NCBI GenBank assembly: GCA_947444305.1
Contig: CANEZP010000011.1
Coordinates: forward strand, 1-64,000
Direction of reading: 5' to 3'
DNA: 64,000 bases
Origin: Pseudobdellovibrionaceae bacterium
GTDB lineage: Bacteria; Bdellovibrionota; Bdellovibrionia; Bdellovibrionales; UBA1609
How positions within the stretch are numbered: position 1 is the stretch's first letter; each line of letters opens with the position of its first letter. The notes under the pieces were generated by a model. That model did no database searches and was not told where the DNA came from. It worked only from the letters and a program-made list of their open reading frames with translations. Below are positions 1 through 7,263 of this stretch, piece after piece. The translations under genes and the position numbers were made by a program.

Positions 1-414
1 ATTCAGGAGCTGTGACTTCGGGATTGCATCCATCATCGTGGGGCAGGCCGAATTGTCGTTTACCGGCAGCAGATAAAGATACAGATCAATTTTGCGAGCC
101 GTTCCCCGGTTGACGGCGGTCATGATCAACTGACCGGCTTCCACGTAACCGGCGACTACGCCCGTGGCGGGTGAACACGCCGAAGCATTCACGCCGGTTA
201 GATCCGAGCCGGTAATATTCACGCCGTAACAGGCTTTGCGATTGGCGGGCAGATCCGCGAGCGCCCCGACTTTGCCGTAGGCGGCGGGTGTTTTTACCGA
301 CAGTTGCGCCGGACCACCGGCGGTCGGACGAGTACAAGAGGTCAGCATCGCACCGACGGAAAGAATCAACAGCGAGCCCAGCAAACGTACCATCAGCAAC
401 TTCGCTCCGTACAT
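1..414 (-). CDS. Lipoprotein of unknown function (3' end beyond window)
   Basis: Minus-strand open frame that begins at ATG 414 and runs off the window at base 1, so only the first 138 codons are seen. The N-terminus (MYGAKLLMVRLLGSLLILSV...) leads to a lipobox LTSC, so the product should be a lipid-anchored envelope protein. A second in-frame ATG at 393 gives a more usual lipoprotein signal and may be the true start. The mature part has Cys residues in KACYG and SACSP and a beta-rich look, but I recognise no domain. It lies downstream of the porin gene on the same strand, separated by a palindromic repeat. Confidence 0.75.
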   Translation of the reverse strand, partial: MYGAKLLMVRLLGSLLILSVGAMLTSCTRPTAGGPAQLSVKTPAAYGKVGALADLPANRKACYGVNITGSDLTGVNASACSPATGVVAGYVEAGQLIMTAVNRGTARKIDLYLYLLPVNDNSACPTMMDAIPKSQLLN

Positions 415-502
415 AGAAGTGATTTACCTTCTAAGTATGATGAATTTGTTCGGTTTCTTTAACGTATCTTTTCCAAACCGGACTAAAGGCGTCTCGTCCG
501 AA

Positions 503-553
503 GGCGCTCCCCACTGCCGGGAGTGGGGACCGACTTCAGGAGTGGGGAGCGCC
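503..553. repeat. Compound palindrome, REP-like
   Basis: The arms GGCGCTCCCCACT (503-515) and AGTGGGGAGCGCC (541-553) form a perfect 13-bp inverted repeat. A third arm, AGTGGGG at 522-528, can pair alternatively with CCCCACT, so two mutually exclusive hairpins are possible. It starts 2 nt after the porin stop codon. No T-tract follows on the minus strand, so it is not a classical intrinsic terminator. A related arm sequence recurs at 34737. Confidence 0.7.
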
Positions 554-554
554 T

Positions 555-1649
555 TCAGAAATAGTAGTGGGCCATGACGTAGGCGTCGTCCGTCAATTCT
601 TTCGGGGTGTGGACTTTGGACCATTGGGCGCTGAGTTCGAAGTGTGGGCGTGGGAAGAAATGCCCGCCGAAGGTATAGTGGCGGGTGATGGCGCCGGTGT
701 TTTCTAAATCGGTCTGCTGATGTTGGTACTGCACGTACGGAACGAGACCTTTATGCATCTCGTATCCTAGACGTGACATCGCGAACATACCGTCGCGTTT
801 GCTATCGCGCGAAAAATCCACCTCCGTTAAATTATAGAGCTGATGCGTGAAGCCGAGAATGGCGTTCACGCCGTAGAGCCGGCGGATGTTCGAGTCACCT
901 TCACCGTACCAACCGCTCGCACCGACTTTGAACCGCTCACCGAAATTGTAGGTGCCCTGCAAACTGATCGCGTCCTCTTGCAAAATCGCCGGCGTGTTGT
1001 TTGCCGTTTTCGATACGCCGGCGAATAAACTCCAATTCTCCGTGAGCAATGAAGTTTCGGCGGTGTCGTACTGCAGCCATGGGTGAAGCCCTAATCCTTG
1101 TTTCGTCACCAGCACGTGATCGGCAATGTTCAAACCAAATGCGGGCGCAAACCGGCCGGCGCGTAATGCCCATGCGTCGGTAAGATTCACCATGCCGTAA
1201 TATTTAGTCGCGTTGAGGTTACCCTGGACCCTTCCGCTCAAGGGCTCTTCGATTTGTCCTACCGAGATAAAAGCGGCGTATTTATCTTTTTGGTAAGCCA
1301 CGTCGAGGTTTGCTTGCATCAAGAAAAACCGGCCCGCACGCACGGAGGAATTTTTGCGATGAGTTTGCACCGACCGAACGTCACCGCCGATGAGTAGGCC
1401 CTTTTCGGATCGATCTTTCTTGAGCGCTCCGTGCAGAACCTGGCCTTCGCCCTTGTAACTCCACGTCGACAACACTTCTTCCGCCATTTGCCGGCCGTAA
1501 GCGGTAAGCACTCCCCCACCGCTCGGTGATAAGTGGCAGGCGGTGCACTGCGCGTATCCATGCCGTGTCATCTCGGGAAATGCCCGTGCTCGCGGAGTCG
1601 CGATTACAAAAATAAAAAGAAGCATCAGCGCGCGCATCGGTAACCTCAT
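555..1649 (-). CDS. Outer-membrane porin-like protein with N-terminal CxxCH motif
   Basis: A 364-aa exported protein. The signal peptide is roughly residues 1-24 (MRLPMRALMLLFIFVIATPRA). Immediately after it comes a single c-type heme motif CTACH (about residue 36) inside a segment ending GGGVLTAYGR. The rest alternates short polar/aromatic strands typical of a beta-barrel and ends in an aromatic residue (MAHYYF), the usual outer-membrane assembly signal. The ATG overlaps the YceI stop codon by 4 nt (ATGA), so the two are translationally coupled. Family assignment is by overall character only; heme attachment is inferred from the motif. It may conduct electrons or small molecules across the outer membrane with the neighbouring heme lipoprotein. 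Confidence 0.7.
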   Translation of the reverse strand: MRLPMRALMLLFIFVIATPRARAFPEMTRHGYAQCTACHLSPSGGGVLTAYGRQMAEEVLSTWSYKGEGQVLHGALKKDRSEKGLLIGGDVRSVQTHRKNSSVRAGRFFLMQANLDVAYQKDKYAAFISVGQIEEPLSGRVQGNLNATKYYGMVNLTDAWALRAGRFAPAFGLNIADHVLVTKQGLGLHPWLQYDTAETSLLTENWSLFAGVSKTANNTPAILQEDAISLQGTYNFGERFKVGASGWYGEGDSNIRRLYGVNAILGFTHQLYNLTEVDFSRDSKRDGMFAMSRLGYEMHKGLVPYVQYQHQQTDLENTGAITRHYTFGGHFFPRPHFELSAQWSKVHTPKELTDDAYVMAHYYF

Positions 1650-2203
1650 TTCACTTCTTTGAGCTCGGCCACTTTAACGTCGATCGTCACTTCGTCGGCG
1701 ACGGTGACGCCTAGGTATTTAGGAATGTCGATTTGAAAGTCCGACAGTTTAATTTTAAAGGCCGCGGTGACGTCCCGCTGCTCCCCGACGCGGAACCTGC
1801 CGCTTACCGGTTTCGTCACGCCGTGCAGGGTGAGCTCACCTTCGAACGGCGTGTCGGCAACCTTTGCCTTAGCGACGCTGAATTCTTCTTTTAGTTCGAG
1901 ATTTTTTATTTCGAGTTTCGCCGTCGGGTACTCTTTCACTTGTAGGTATTTTTCGCGCATGTGTTCGTTACGCAAATCGATGCCGGTATCGAGAGTGGCG
2001 ACGTTGAATTCAAACGTACCGGTCGCCTTTTTGCCGTCAATTTGCAATTGGCCTTTTGCCGGCTCACCTTTGCCCCTGATTTTTATGAACGAAGGTTTAC
2101 CGACCGCGAGCGTATCCACGCTGCCGCCTTGCGAACTCAATCTCGTGACGGCGGCGAAAGCAATGGCCGGAAATAAAAGCGGTCCAAGTAAAAACATTTT
2201 CAT
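1646..2203 (-). CDS. YceI-family periplasmic protein
   Basis: A 185-aa protein with signal peptide MKMFLLGPLLFPAIAFA. The body carries YceI lipocalin-like features: FEFNVATLDTGIDLRNEHM, then YPTAKLEIKNLEL, FEGELTLHGVTKPV and FKIKLSDFQIDIPKYLGV. The family is known to bind isoprenoid-type lipids in the periplasm; the ligand here cannot be told from sequence. The start at 2203 is chosen over longer in-frame options because AAAGGAG lies 7 nt upstream and a clean signal peptide follows. It sits between a c-type heme lipoprotein and a heme-porin and overlaps the latter, forming a three-gene operon. Confidence 0.88.
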   Translation of the reverse strand: MKMFLLGPLLFPAIAFAAVTRLSSQGGSVDTLAVGKPSFIKIRGKGEPAKGQLQIDGKKATGTFEFNVATLDTGIDLRNEHMREKYLQVKEYPTAKLEIKNLELKEEFSVAKAKVADTPFEGELTLHGVTKPVSGRFRVGEQRDVTAAFKIKLSDFQIDIPKYLGVTVADEVTIDVKVAELKEVK

Positions 2204-2262
2204 AGCGTTCTCCTTTGTGAATTGGTTTTTTCTAAAATCAATCATTGTCTTCAACGAGTTCA

Positions 2263-2913
2263 TTACTCCGGCGCGCCTTGGGCGATCCAATCGTTGAGTA
2301 ACGTTTTTAGTTCCGCGCTGAGCGGCGGGCCGCCCATGGGCATAATGTTCGTATCGACGGCGCGCTGAATATCGGGTAGTCGCGCGGCGACTCTCGCGTA
2401 TTCGCCGAAGCCGGAATGGCAACCGATACAGTGCGGGGTGAAGATCGCGGCCTTGACCGTCGCAAAACCAGAACGGGGCGTAGGCTCGTCGACCGGCGTT
2501 TGCGGCCCGAGGTTCTCAGCTCCCGGTAAAGGCAGTGCCGAAATTTCGGGCGCACCGGCATCAGCCCAGGCTTGCAGAACGGCAACGTCGCCCACATTGA
2601 CCCTTGGTCCACCGAGCGGCATGAATCCGCTCGCGGTTGTCGAAGCGACCGACGCCGCAGCGGGCTTTACGCTCGCGTAACTTTCTAAATTCAGTCCGCC
2701 ACGATTGCCGCGCTCGGCACTGTGGCACTCGAGGCATTTATTGCGTGCGAGTATCGTCTTCACGATCTCAAATCCAAGTTTCGCGCGAACATCAAACGGC
2801 GCTTGCCCTACGCTAGGCGGAGTTAAATTTTCGCTATAGTATCCGCATCCGCTCACCGGCAAGATTGCCGCCGCCACGAGAAATAACTTTAAACGTCCAA
2901 TCGTGATCGTCAT
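2263..2913 (-). CDS. Cytochrome c-like lipoprotein with two CxxCH motifs
   Basis: A 216-aa protein with a lipoprotein signal ending in lipobox VSGC (Cys23). It carries two heme-type motifs, CLECH near residue 60 and CIGCH near residue 165. Each is followed by a segment containing MPLGGP or MPMGGP that could supply an axial Met, so it resembles two tandem cytochrome c-like modules. Start ATG 2913 is preferred over an upstream in-frame ATG because the G-rich GGGGGG stretch just upstream can serve as Shine-Dalgarno and the lipobox is then at a normal distance. It is the first gene of the heme/YceI/porin operon and diverges from the regulator at 3024. Electron carriage at the membrane is an inference. 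Confidence 0.78.
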   Translation of the reverse strand: MTITIGRLKLFLVAAAILPVSGCGYYSENLTPPSVGQAPFDVRAKLGFEIVKTILARNKCLECHSAERGNRGGLNLESYASVKPAAASVASTTASGFMPLGGPRVNVGDVAVLQAWADAGAPEISALPLPGAENLGPQTPVDEPTPRSGFATVKAAIFTPHCIGCHSGFGEYARVAARLPDIQRAVDTNIMPMGGPPLSAELKTLLNDWIAQGAPE

Positions 2914-2985
2914 GATGAGCCCCCCCGCTCTTTTTACAAAGTAGGCGCTAACAAGATTTTTCAACAGCGGAGGAATCTAAGGAAA

Positions 2986-3021
2986 ATGAGGCGATTTGAG
3001 TTAATTGCGGTAAGACCTTAG
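2986..3021 (+). CDS. Possible 11-codon leader peptide
   Basis: ATG 2986 is preceded by GGAGGAATCTAAGGAAA, a much stronger ribosome-binding region than that of the following regulator gene. The 11-codon frame (MRRFELIAVRP) stops at TAG 3019-3021, two bases before the GTG start of the regulator. That arrangement suits translational coupling or attenuation. It is a reading of the bases only; no homology is available for so short a peptide. Confidence 0.35.
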   Translation: MRRFELIAVRP

Positions 3022-3023
3022 TC

Positions 3024-4730
3024 GTGGGTAATCGACGCGAGGATTTCGACAAAGCATTCGAGAGCGGGCAGCTGACCGAGCTTCTCGGCCTTAATTCGAG
3101 TGAGGCACGCAAGCTTCGCGTGCTTCATCTCACCATCTTGGCCAATGCTTTGTTCGGTGAATTTAGCGCGGCCCTCTGGCACTACCGTTGGGCTCAGGAT
3201 CACAAAATAAAATTCAATCCCGCCGAGGAAGCGACCGTTCACTTTGCTTTGGGCGTGGGCCACACCCGAATCTCCGAATACGGGAAAGCGCGGGAGCATT
3301 TCGCACGAAACTTTAAATTCAGGCGCGCCGAACCACGTGCCAAATTTTACTGGTACCAAGGCCTGGGCTTTTACCGATACTTCACCGGAGCCTACGCACA
3401 CTCGGTGAAGTACGCCCGGCTTGCACTCGCGCAAGCGACGCAAAATCAATTTGCTTACGGGCAACTCATTTCGGAAGAATTGCTCGCGCATGGTCTTTCC
3501 GAAGCCGGTGAAATACGTTTGGGCCAAAAACATATGCAACGTTCGCTTAAACGCGCGCGCGTGCTTGATCATAAAAGCCTACGCCAAAGCTTTCGCCTCC
3601 TGCTCCTGCTTAACGAAGCCCGCTTCGGTTTGAATTGGGATGCGATCCCTCAGCTGGAAAAAGCCTTACGTAGATTGCATCCGCAAGACACTTACTCGCG
3701 CAACGCGGTCAAACTCGAGTTAGCGAACCAGTGGGTCTTACGCGGCCAGGCCGCCCGGGGCTTCGCGGTCTTGGATGAGGCATGTGATTCCGTTTACGCG
3801 AGCCAGAACCGAAGGCAAATCGCGCAGCTCAACTTCCGGCTGGCCTTTCTTACCTGGTTGCGGGGCCGGCGCGACGAAGCGCTTCATCTTTTGAAGTCGG
3901 CCGAACTTCACCTCCATAAAGAAGTCGATGCGGCCCTGTGGCGGCGGATGCGCGCGCTAAGCGAACGGATCTCGCAAAATGAATCCGAAACGCTTCACAA
4001 GCACGCACGCAAAACAAAATTTTTCGGTGAAGATCGTTTCGCCGATCTTTACGATCAAATCGGGCAAAAAGATCCAAAGACGCTGGCCGTGATTTTAGAA
4101 AACAAACTGCATTTCTTTTTGTATCCCTACTTCAATCTTCGCTTCGATCAAAAGGCATTGATCTTCGATCTTTTACCGCGAGGAGTAATCGTTATCGATC
4201 ACGGAGACATCGTCGTGGTCGAAAGAGGTTTCTCCCGCGTGAACCGGCGCGTTCTTGAGGCGCTGTCCGTTAGCCATCGCTCCAAACAAGAATTGATTGA
4301 GAGTGTGTGGGAATATGATTATGAACCCTCGCGGCATGACGCGCTTATTTACACTTCAATCTCGAAAATTCGGCAACTTCTCGGCGCAGCGGGCGCCTGG
4401 ATCGAGGTGGACGAGAAAGGTTACCGCCTACAGTCGGGCGTACGCCTGAAAACGCGTGAAGTATTGTCTAACGAAAGAAGTGACCGGACCGCCCGCCTCA
4501 CCGCGCGTTTGCCCACAAATCCCTCACTCAACTTCCGGCAGTTGAGAATTCTGTCGGTCTTTGATAATGATGACAAGGATGTGCTCGGGGTAGATGAAGT
4601 CATGCGCGATTTCGATATCTCTCGCGCGACCGCGACCAGGGATTTGAGCGAGCTAACGGCAATGGGGTTATTGCATAGACTCGGGCGAGCAAGGGCAACG
4701 AAATACACCAGGGGTACAGGTACTTCATGA
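3024..4730 (+). CDS. TPR-like transcriptional regulator with OmpR-type winged helix and second HTH
   Basis: A 568-aa cytoplasmic protein. Residues about 1-330 are helical repeats of TPR type (YGKAREHFARNF, AYAHSVKYARLAL and similar). Residues about 385-475 look like an OmpR/PhoB-type winged helix (SKQELIESVWEYDYEP... ISKIRQLLGAAG... GYRLQ). Residues about 505-565 form a DeoR-like HTH (VMRDFDISRATATRDLSEL). It starts at GTG 3024, the only start available after the in-frame stop at 2997. It has a 4-nt ATGA overlap with the following exported-protein gene. Target genes are unknown; divergence from the heme/YceI/porin operon makes that operon a candidate. Confidence 0.75.
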   Translation: MGNRREDFDKAFESGQLTELLGLNSSEARKLRVLHLTILANALFGEFSAALWHYRWAQDHKIKFNPAEEATVHFALGVGHTRISEYGKAREHFARNFKFRRAEPRAKFYWYQGLGFYRYFTGAYAHSVKYARLALAQATQNQFAYGQLISEELLAHGLSEAGEIRLGQKHMQRSLKRARVLDHKSLRQSFRLLLLLNEARFGLNWDAIPQLEKALRRLHPQDTYSRNAVKLELANQWVLRGQAARGFAVLDEACDSVYASQNRRQIAQLNFRLAFLTWLRGRRDEALHLLKSAELHLHKEVDAALWRRMRALSERISQNESETLHKHARKTKFFGEDRFADLYDQIGQKDPKTLAVILENKLHFFLYPYFNLRFDQKALIFDLLPRGVIVIDHGDIVVVERGFSRVNRRVLEALSVSHRSKQELIESVWEYDYEPSRHDALIYTSISKIRQLLGAAGAWIEVDEKGYRLQSGVRLKTREVLSNERSDRTARLTARLPTNPSLNFRQLRILSVFDNDDKDVLGVDEVMRDFDISRATATRDLSELTAMGLLHRLGRARATKYTRGTGTS

Positions 4731-5242
4731 AAATAATGATTACGGCAGGTTTACTTCTGCTTTCTCCGCTCAGCTTTGCATCGGGTTACGGCGATGAATC
4801 CGGCGAGGGCGAAACGAAGCCGGCCGTTTACTGGGTACCGGTGGGCACGCAGCTGTCTCAATTCGCGTTGTTCAGCTTACCGAAAGTGAAAACAAAAATT
4901 TCCGACGATAAAATCAAAGTCGAGTACGAATTGCCGCGCGAGTTGACCGGCGCGATGAACGTGGTCGAGTTCGAAGGCCCGCGCCAATCCGGCGGTCCCA
5001 TTACTTTGACGGGCGATCACGGGAAAATGCAGTGCCCGAATGCCGAAGATTTTAGCGATTGCGCGGTGACATACCGTGATCTGACCTTCGATGCCGAAAC
5101 ACGTACGGCGTTGCTGTCGTCGATTTCCAATAGTGATGAAGAATTGCAGAAGCGTGAACTCGTCGCCGCCCGTTTTCAATTCGGCGGTGAACCACATGGG
5201 TTTTTGCGCGTCCTGAACGGACAACCCACTCCGAAATACTAG
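4727..5242 (+). CDS. Small exported protein of unknown function
   Basis: A 171-aa protein with a clear signal peptide (MKIMITAGLLLLSPLSFASG). The mature part is acidic at its start (GDESGEGE) and then beta-rich, with two Cys (CPNAEDFSDCAV) that could form a disulfide. I recognise no family. Its ATG overlaps the stop of the upstream TPR/winged-helix regulator by 4 nt, so expression is coupled to that regulator. That suggests a periplasmic partner or sensor for it, but this is inference only. Confidence 0.7.
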   Translation: MKIMITAGLLLLSPLSFASGYGDESGEGETKPAVYWVPVGTQLSQFALFSLPKVKTKISDDKIKVEYELPRELTGAMNVVEFEGPRQSGGPITLTGDHGKMQCPNAEDFSDCAVTYRDLTFDAETRTALLSSISNSDEELQKRELVAARFQFGGEPHGFLRVLNGQPTPKY

Positions 5243-5256
5243 AGAGTATAAAAGAT

Positions 5257-5286
5257 GTCGGGGAAGCTCTCTCCTTCTTCCCCGAC
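5257..5286 (-). terminator. Terminator hairpin ending the flagellar operon
   Basis: GTCGGGGAAG (5257-5266) and CTTCCCCGAC (5277-5286) form a perfect 10-bp stem with a 10-nt loop. Read on the minus strand, the stem is followed by ATCTTTTAT, so it best fits a terminator for transcripts coming from flgE. It also lies 15 nt past the stop of the plus-strand gene and may end that transcript too. Confidence 0.6.
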
Positions 5287-5299
5287 GGGAGTCAATCAG

Positions 5300-5359
5300 A
5301 CATGGCGGATCCCAAGCTTGGGATCCTGAATACATGGCGGATCCCGGTCAAGGGATCCT
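5300..5359. repeat. Tandem pair of BamHI-type palindromes
   Basis: Two direct copies of a 28-bp unit, 5300-5327 and 5332-5359, each ACATGGC followed by GGATCCC-N6-GGGATCC and a T. In the first copy N6 is AAGCTT, making a perfect 20-bp palindrome (GGATCCCAAGCTTGGGATCC). In the second N6 is GGTCAA, making a 7-bp-stem hairpin. The pair fills the convergent gap between the exported-protein gene and flgE. Confidence 0.75.
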
Positions 5360-5403
5360 TTAAAAATTAACTAATAGATTAAGATGAGCTCAACGAATCA
5401 AAC

Positions 5404-6690
5404 TTAGCGCTTGAGGTTGATTACTTCGCCGAGCAATTCGTCGGTCGTAGTGATCGTCTTCGCGTTGGCCTGGAAACCGCGTTGGTTCTGGATCAGATTC
5501 ACGAATTCCATCGCGAGATCGACCGTCGAACGTTCCAACGACTTCGCCATAACTTTACCGCGGCCTGCACGGCCGGGGCCGCCCAAAGCGGGAGCGCCGG
5601 AATCACGAGCCTCTTTCAATCTGTTGTTACCAACTTTGAACATGGCTTCGGGGTTTTCGAATTTTGCTAAAGCGATCTGCGCGATATCTTGCGTTTGGCC
5701 GTTCGAGTAAAGTGCGGTCAAGATACCTTCGTCGTTGAACGACAAGTTATTGATCGTACCGGCGGCGCTTCCGTCTTGCTGCCACGAGATCAGATCCGAT
5801 TCTTTACCGTACTGTTTCGAGCCGTCCATGCCCGTGCCTTTATCGGTGGTGATCGAATCACCGAAATCGATTTTCACGACTTGGTTCTGCAAAGCTCCGC
5901 CTTTGAAGTTGAAGGCGCTCATCGACTGAGTTTCGGTGTCCAATTTACCGTCGGTCGTGTAGGTCAATTGACCTTCACATACTTTCGCCATTTCGTCGGG
6001 CTTGGCGCCGGTGATTTCTTTACCGTCAACCAAACCGTGGTACGACCAAGTGCGATCGGCGGTCTTGTTGAAGAACATGTTCACCAAGTGCTTGTTACCT
6101 TGGGAATCGTACATCTCGAGACCGGTCGAGTAATCAGAAGTGTCATAGGGATTTTTGGGATCGAAGACCTTGGCCGTTTGTACGCGGCTGTCCAAGTTCA
6201 AATCCATGCGCATTTTCGTGGTGGGCTTAGCCGGAACCAACGCGCGCGGGAATTTGATGTCACCGAGTTTGTTCTGTACGGTTCCTTTATCGTCGGCCTG
6301 GAAGCCTTGAACGCGCTGATAATCGTTCGTGACGAGGTAACCTTCTTTATCGAACTTGAAAGATCCGTCACGCGTGAATGACTCACCGTCGGAACCTTTA
6401 AGCGTGAAGTATCCGTCGCCCGCGATTGCGAGATCGGTTACTTTTTCCGTTTGGTCGGTATTACCCTGAACCAAGATCGGATTTACGGCGCCGATTTTTA
6501 CCCCGCGGCCGATTTGGTTACCGCCCAGAATCCCTTTTAAGGATTTTGCGACGATATCTTGGAATTCGGCGCGTGACGCCTTAAATCCAGTGGTATTCGC
6601 GTTGGCAATGTTATCACCGATGACGCCTAATGCTTCACCTTGTGCTGCGAGACCGGATACACCGGTATAGAGAGAAGAGAGAACTCCCAT
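5404..6690 (-). CDS. flgE: Flagellar hook protein FlgE
   Basis: A 428-aa hook subunit exported through the flagellar secretion system. The N-terminus has the rod/hook signature (SSLYTGVSGLAAQGEALGVI, then DNIANANTTGFK) and the C-terminus has the matching motif (FVNLIQNQRGFQANAKTI, then TTTDELLGEVINLKR). The middle holds FlgE-type repeats around DLNLDSRV and SFNDEGILTALYSNG. It is the last gene of the flagellar block, after a 138-nt gap that may carry its own promoter. Its Shine-Dalgarno (GGAGG) lies in the loop of a small hairpin at 6693-6708. Confidence 0.97.
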   Translation of the reverse strand: MGVLSSLYTGVSGLAAQGEALGVIGDNIANANTTGFKASRAEFQDIVAKSLKGILGGNQIGRGVKIGAVNPILVQGNTDQTEKVTDLAIAGDGYFTLKGSDGESFTRDGSFKFDKEGYLVTNDYQRVQGFQADDKGTVQNKLGDIKFPRALVPAKPTTKMRMDLNLDSRVQTAKVFDPKNPYDTSDYSTGLEMYDSQGNKHLVNMFFNKTADRTWSYHGLVDGKEITGAKPDEMAKVCEGQLTYTTDGKLDTETQSMSAFNFKGGALQNQVVKIDFGDSITTDKGTGMDGSKQYGKESDLISWQQDGSAAGTINNLSFNDEGILTALYSNGQTQDIAQIALAKFENPEAMFKVGNNRLKEARDSGAPALGGPGRAGRGKVMAKSLERSTVDLAMEFVNLIQNQRGFQANAKTITTTDELLGEVINLKR

Positions 6691-6692
6691 GA

Positions 6693-6708
6693 TAGACCTC
6701 CATGTCTA
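6693..6708 (-). promoter_or_regulatory. Hairpin presenting flgE Shine-Dalgarno (CsrA-like)
   Basis: On the minus strand TAGAC and GTCTA form a 5-bp stem around the loop ATGGAG, which holds the GGA of the flgE ribosome-binding site, 2 nt before the ATG region. GGA in a hairpin loop over the Shine-Dalgarno is the geometry CsrA recognises. That reading is inference, supported by similar arrangements at both flagellin genes. Confidence 0.35.
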
Positions 6709-6715
6709 GTCGTGC

Positions 6716-6733
6716 ACGCCATCCTGGCGCCAC
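6716..6733 (-). promoter_or_regulatory. Candidate sigma-54 -24/-12 element for flgE
   Basis: The minus strand reads TGGCGCCAGGATGGC with GG and GC separated by exactly 10 nt. The -24 side matches TGGC-C well, while the -12 side is TGGC rather than TTGC. The predicted start is near 6706. The same bases contain the perfect palindrome TGGCGCCA, so the match could be coincidental. Confidence 0.3.
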
Positions 6734-6747
6734 ATTGAACATTTGAA

Positions 6748-6772
6748 GGGCCCCCTCGAAGAGGACCAGCCC
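6748..6772 (-). other. Hairpin in the gap upstream of flgE
   Basis: GGGC...GCCC closes a hairpin with an inner TCCTC/GAGGG stem and a TTC loop on the minus strand. It lies between the TIGR02530-type gene and flgE and has no T-tract after it. It may be an RNA processing or stability element that separates hook-protein mRNA from the upstream operon. Confidence 0.35.
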
Positions 6773-6828
6773 TAGTTAATTAAAAACCAAAACAAAATTC
6801 CACCGGGTCAACAACCCGCCAGGAACTA

Positions 6829-7251
6829 CTAAACTACGACCGTCGAATCGATGTTGGTAAAGACATTCTCTTTGAGATTGGCTTTGTCCATCACCGTCAC
6901 TACGGTTTTATCTTTTATGCTCACGATCATCGCGGCGCCTTCGGTCAGGAGCAAAGTATTCTTCGCGCCCTTTCCTTCGGCTTTGCTGACCGCACTTTCA
7001 ATCTTACCCAACTCTTCAGGCGTGAAGCGAACTCCCCGTGCCTGCATTCTATCGATCGCGTGATTCGAAAACTTCAAACCACTGGGCAACGTAGGTTTGG
7101 AAACCTGAGGTTGCGGCATTACATTTTGTAACGACTGCAACTTTTCTTTGAAGAGTGAATCCTGCACGCCACCTTTAGCGATCGGGTTACGGTTGCTCTC
7201 AAGAGCTCCCGGAATATTCCCAATGTTAAAGTTGTTGCTGATCTCTTTCAC
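6829..7251 (-). CDS. Flagellar operon protein, TIGR02530 type
   Basis: A 140-aa protein with the signature of the small flagellar protein found between flgD and flgE in many Gram-positive and delta-proteobacterial operons: FSNHAIDRMQARGVRFTPEE followed by AVSKAEGKGAKNTLLL and a C-terminal VVTVMDKANLKENVFTNIDS. The position here is exactly that, 12 bp after flgD. The first 50 residues are polar and variable. The family is tied to hook assembly by context, but its biochemical role is not established to my knowledge. Confidence 0.85.
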   Translation of the reverse strand: MKEISNNFNIGNIPGALESNRNPIAKGGVQDSLFKEKLQSLQNVMPQPQVSKPTLPSGLKFSNHAIDRMQARGVRFTPEELGKIESAVSKAEGKGAKNTLLLTEGAAMIVSIKDKTVVTVMDKANLKENVFTNIDSTVVV

Positions 7252-7263
7252 TCTTTTTAGCCC

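Noticed and set aside
5689-6381. 230-codon plus-strand open frame
   Set aside because: It is antisense to flgE, whose sequence is clearly the conserved hook protein; a high-GC shadow frame.
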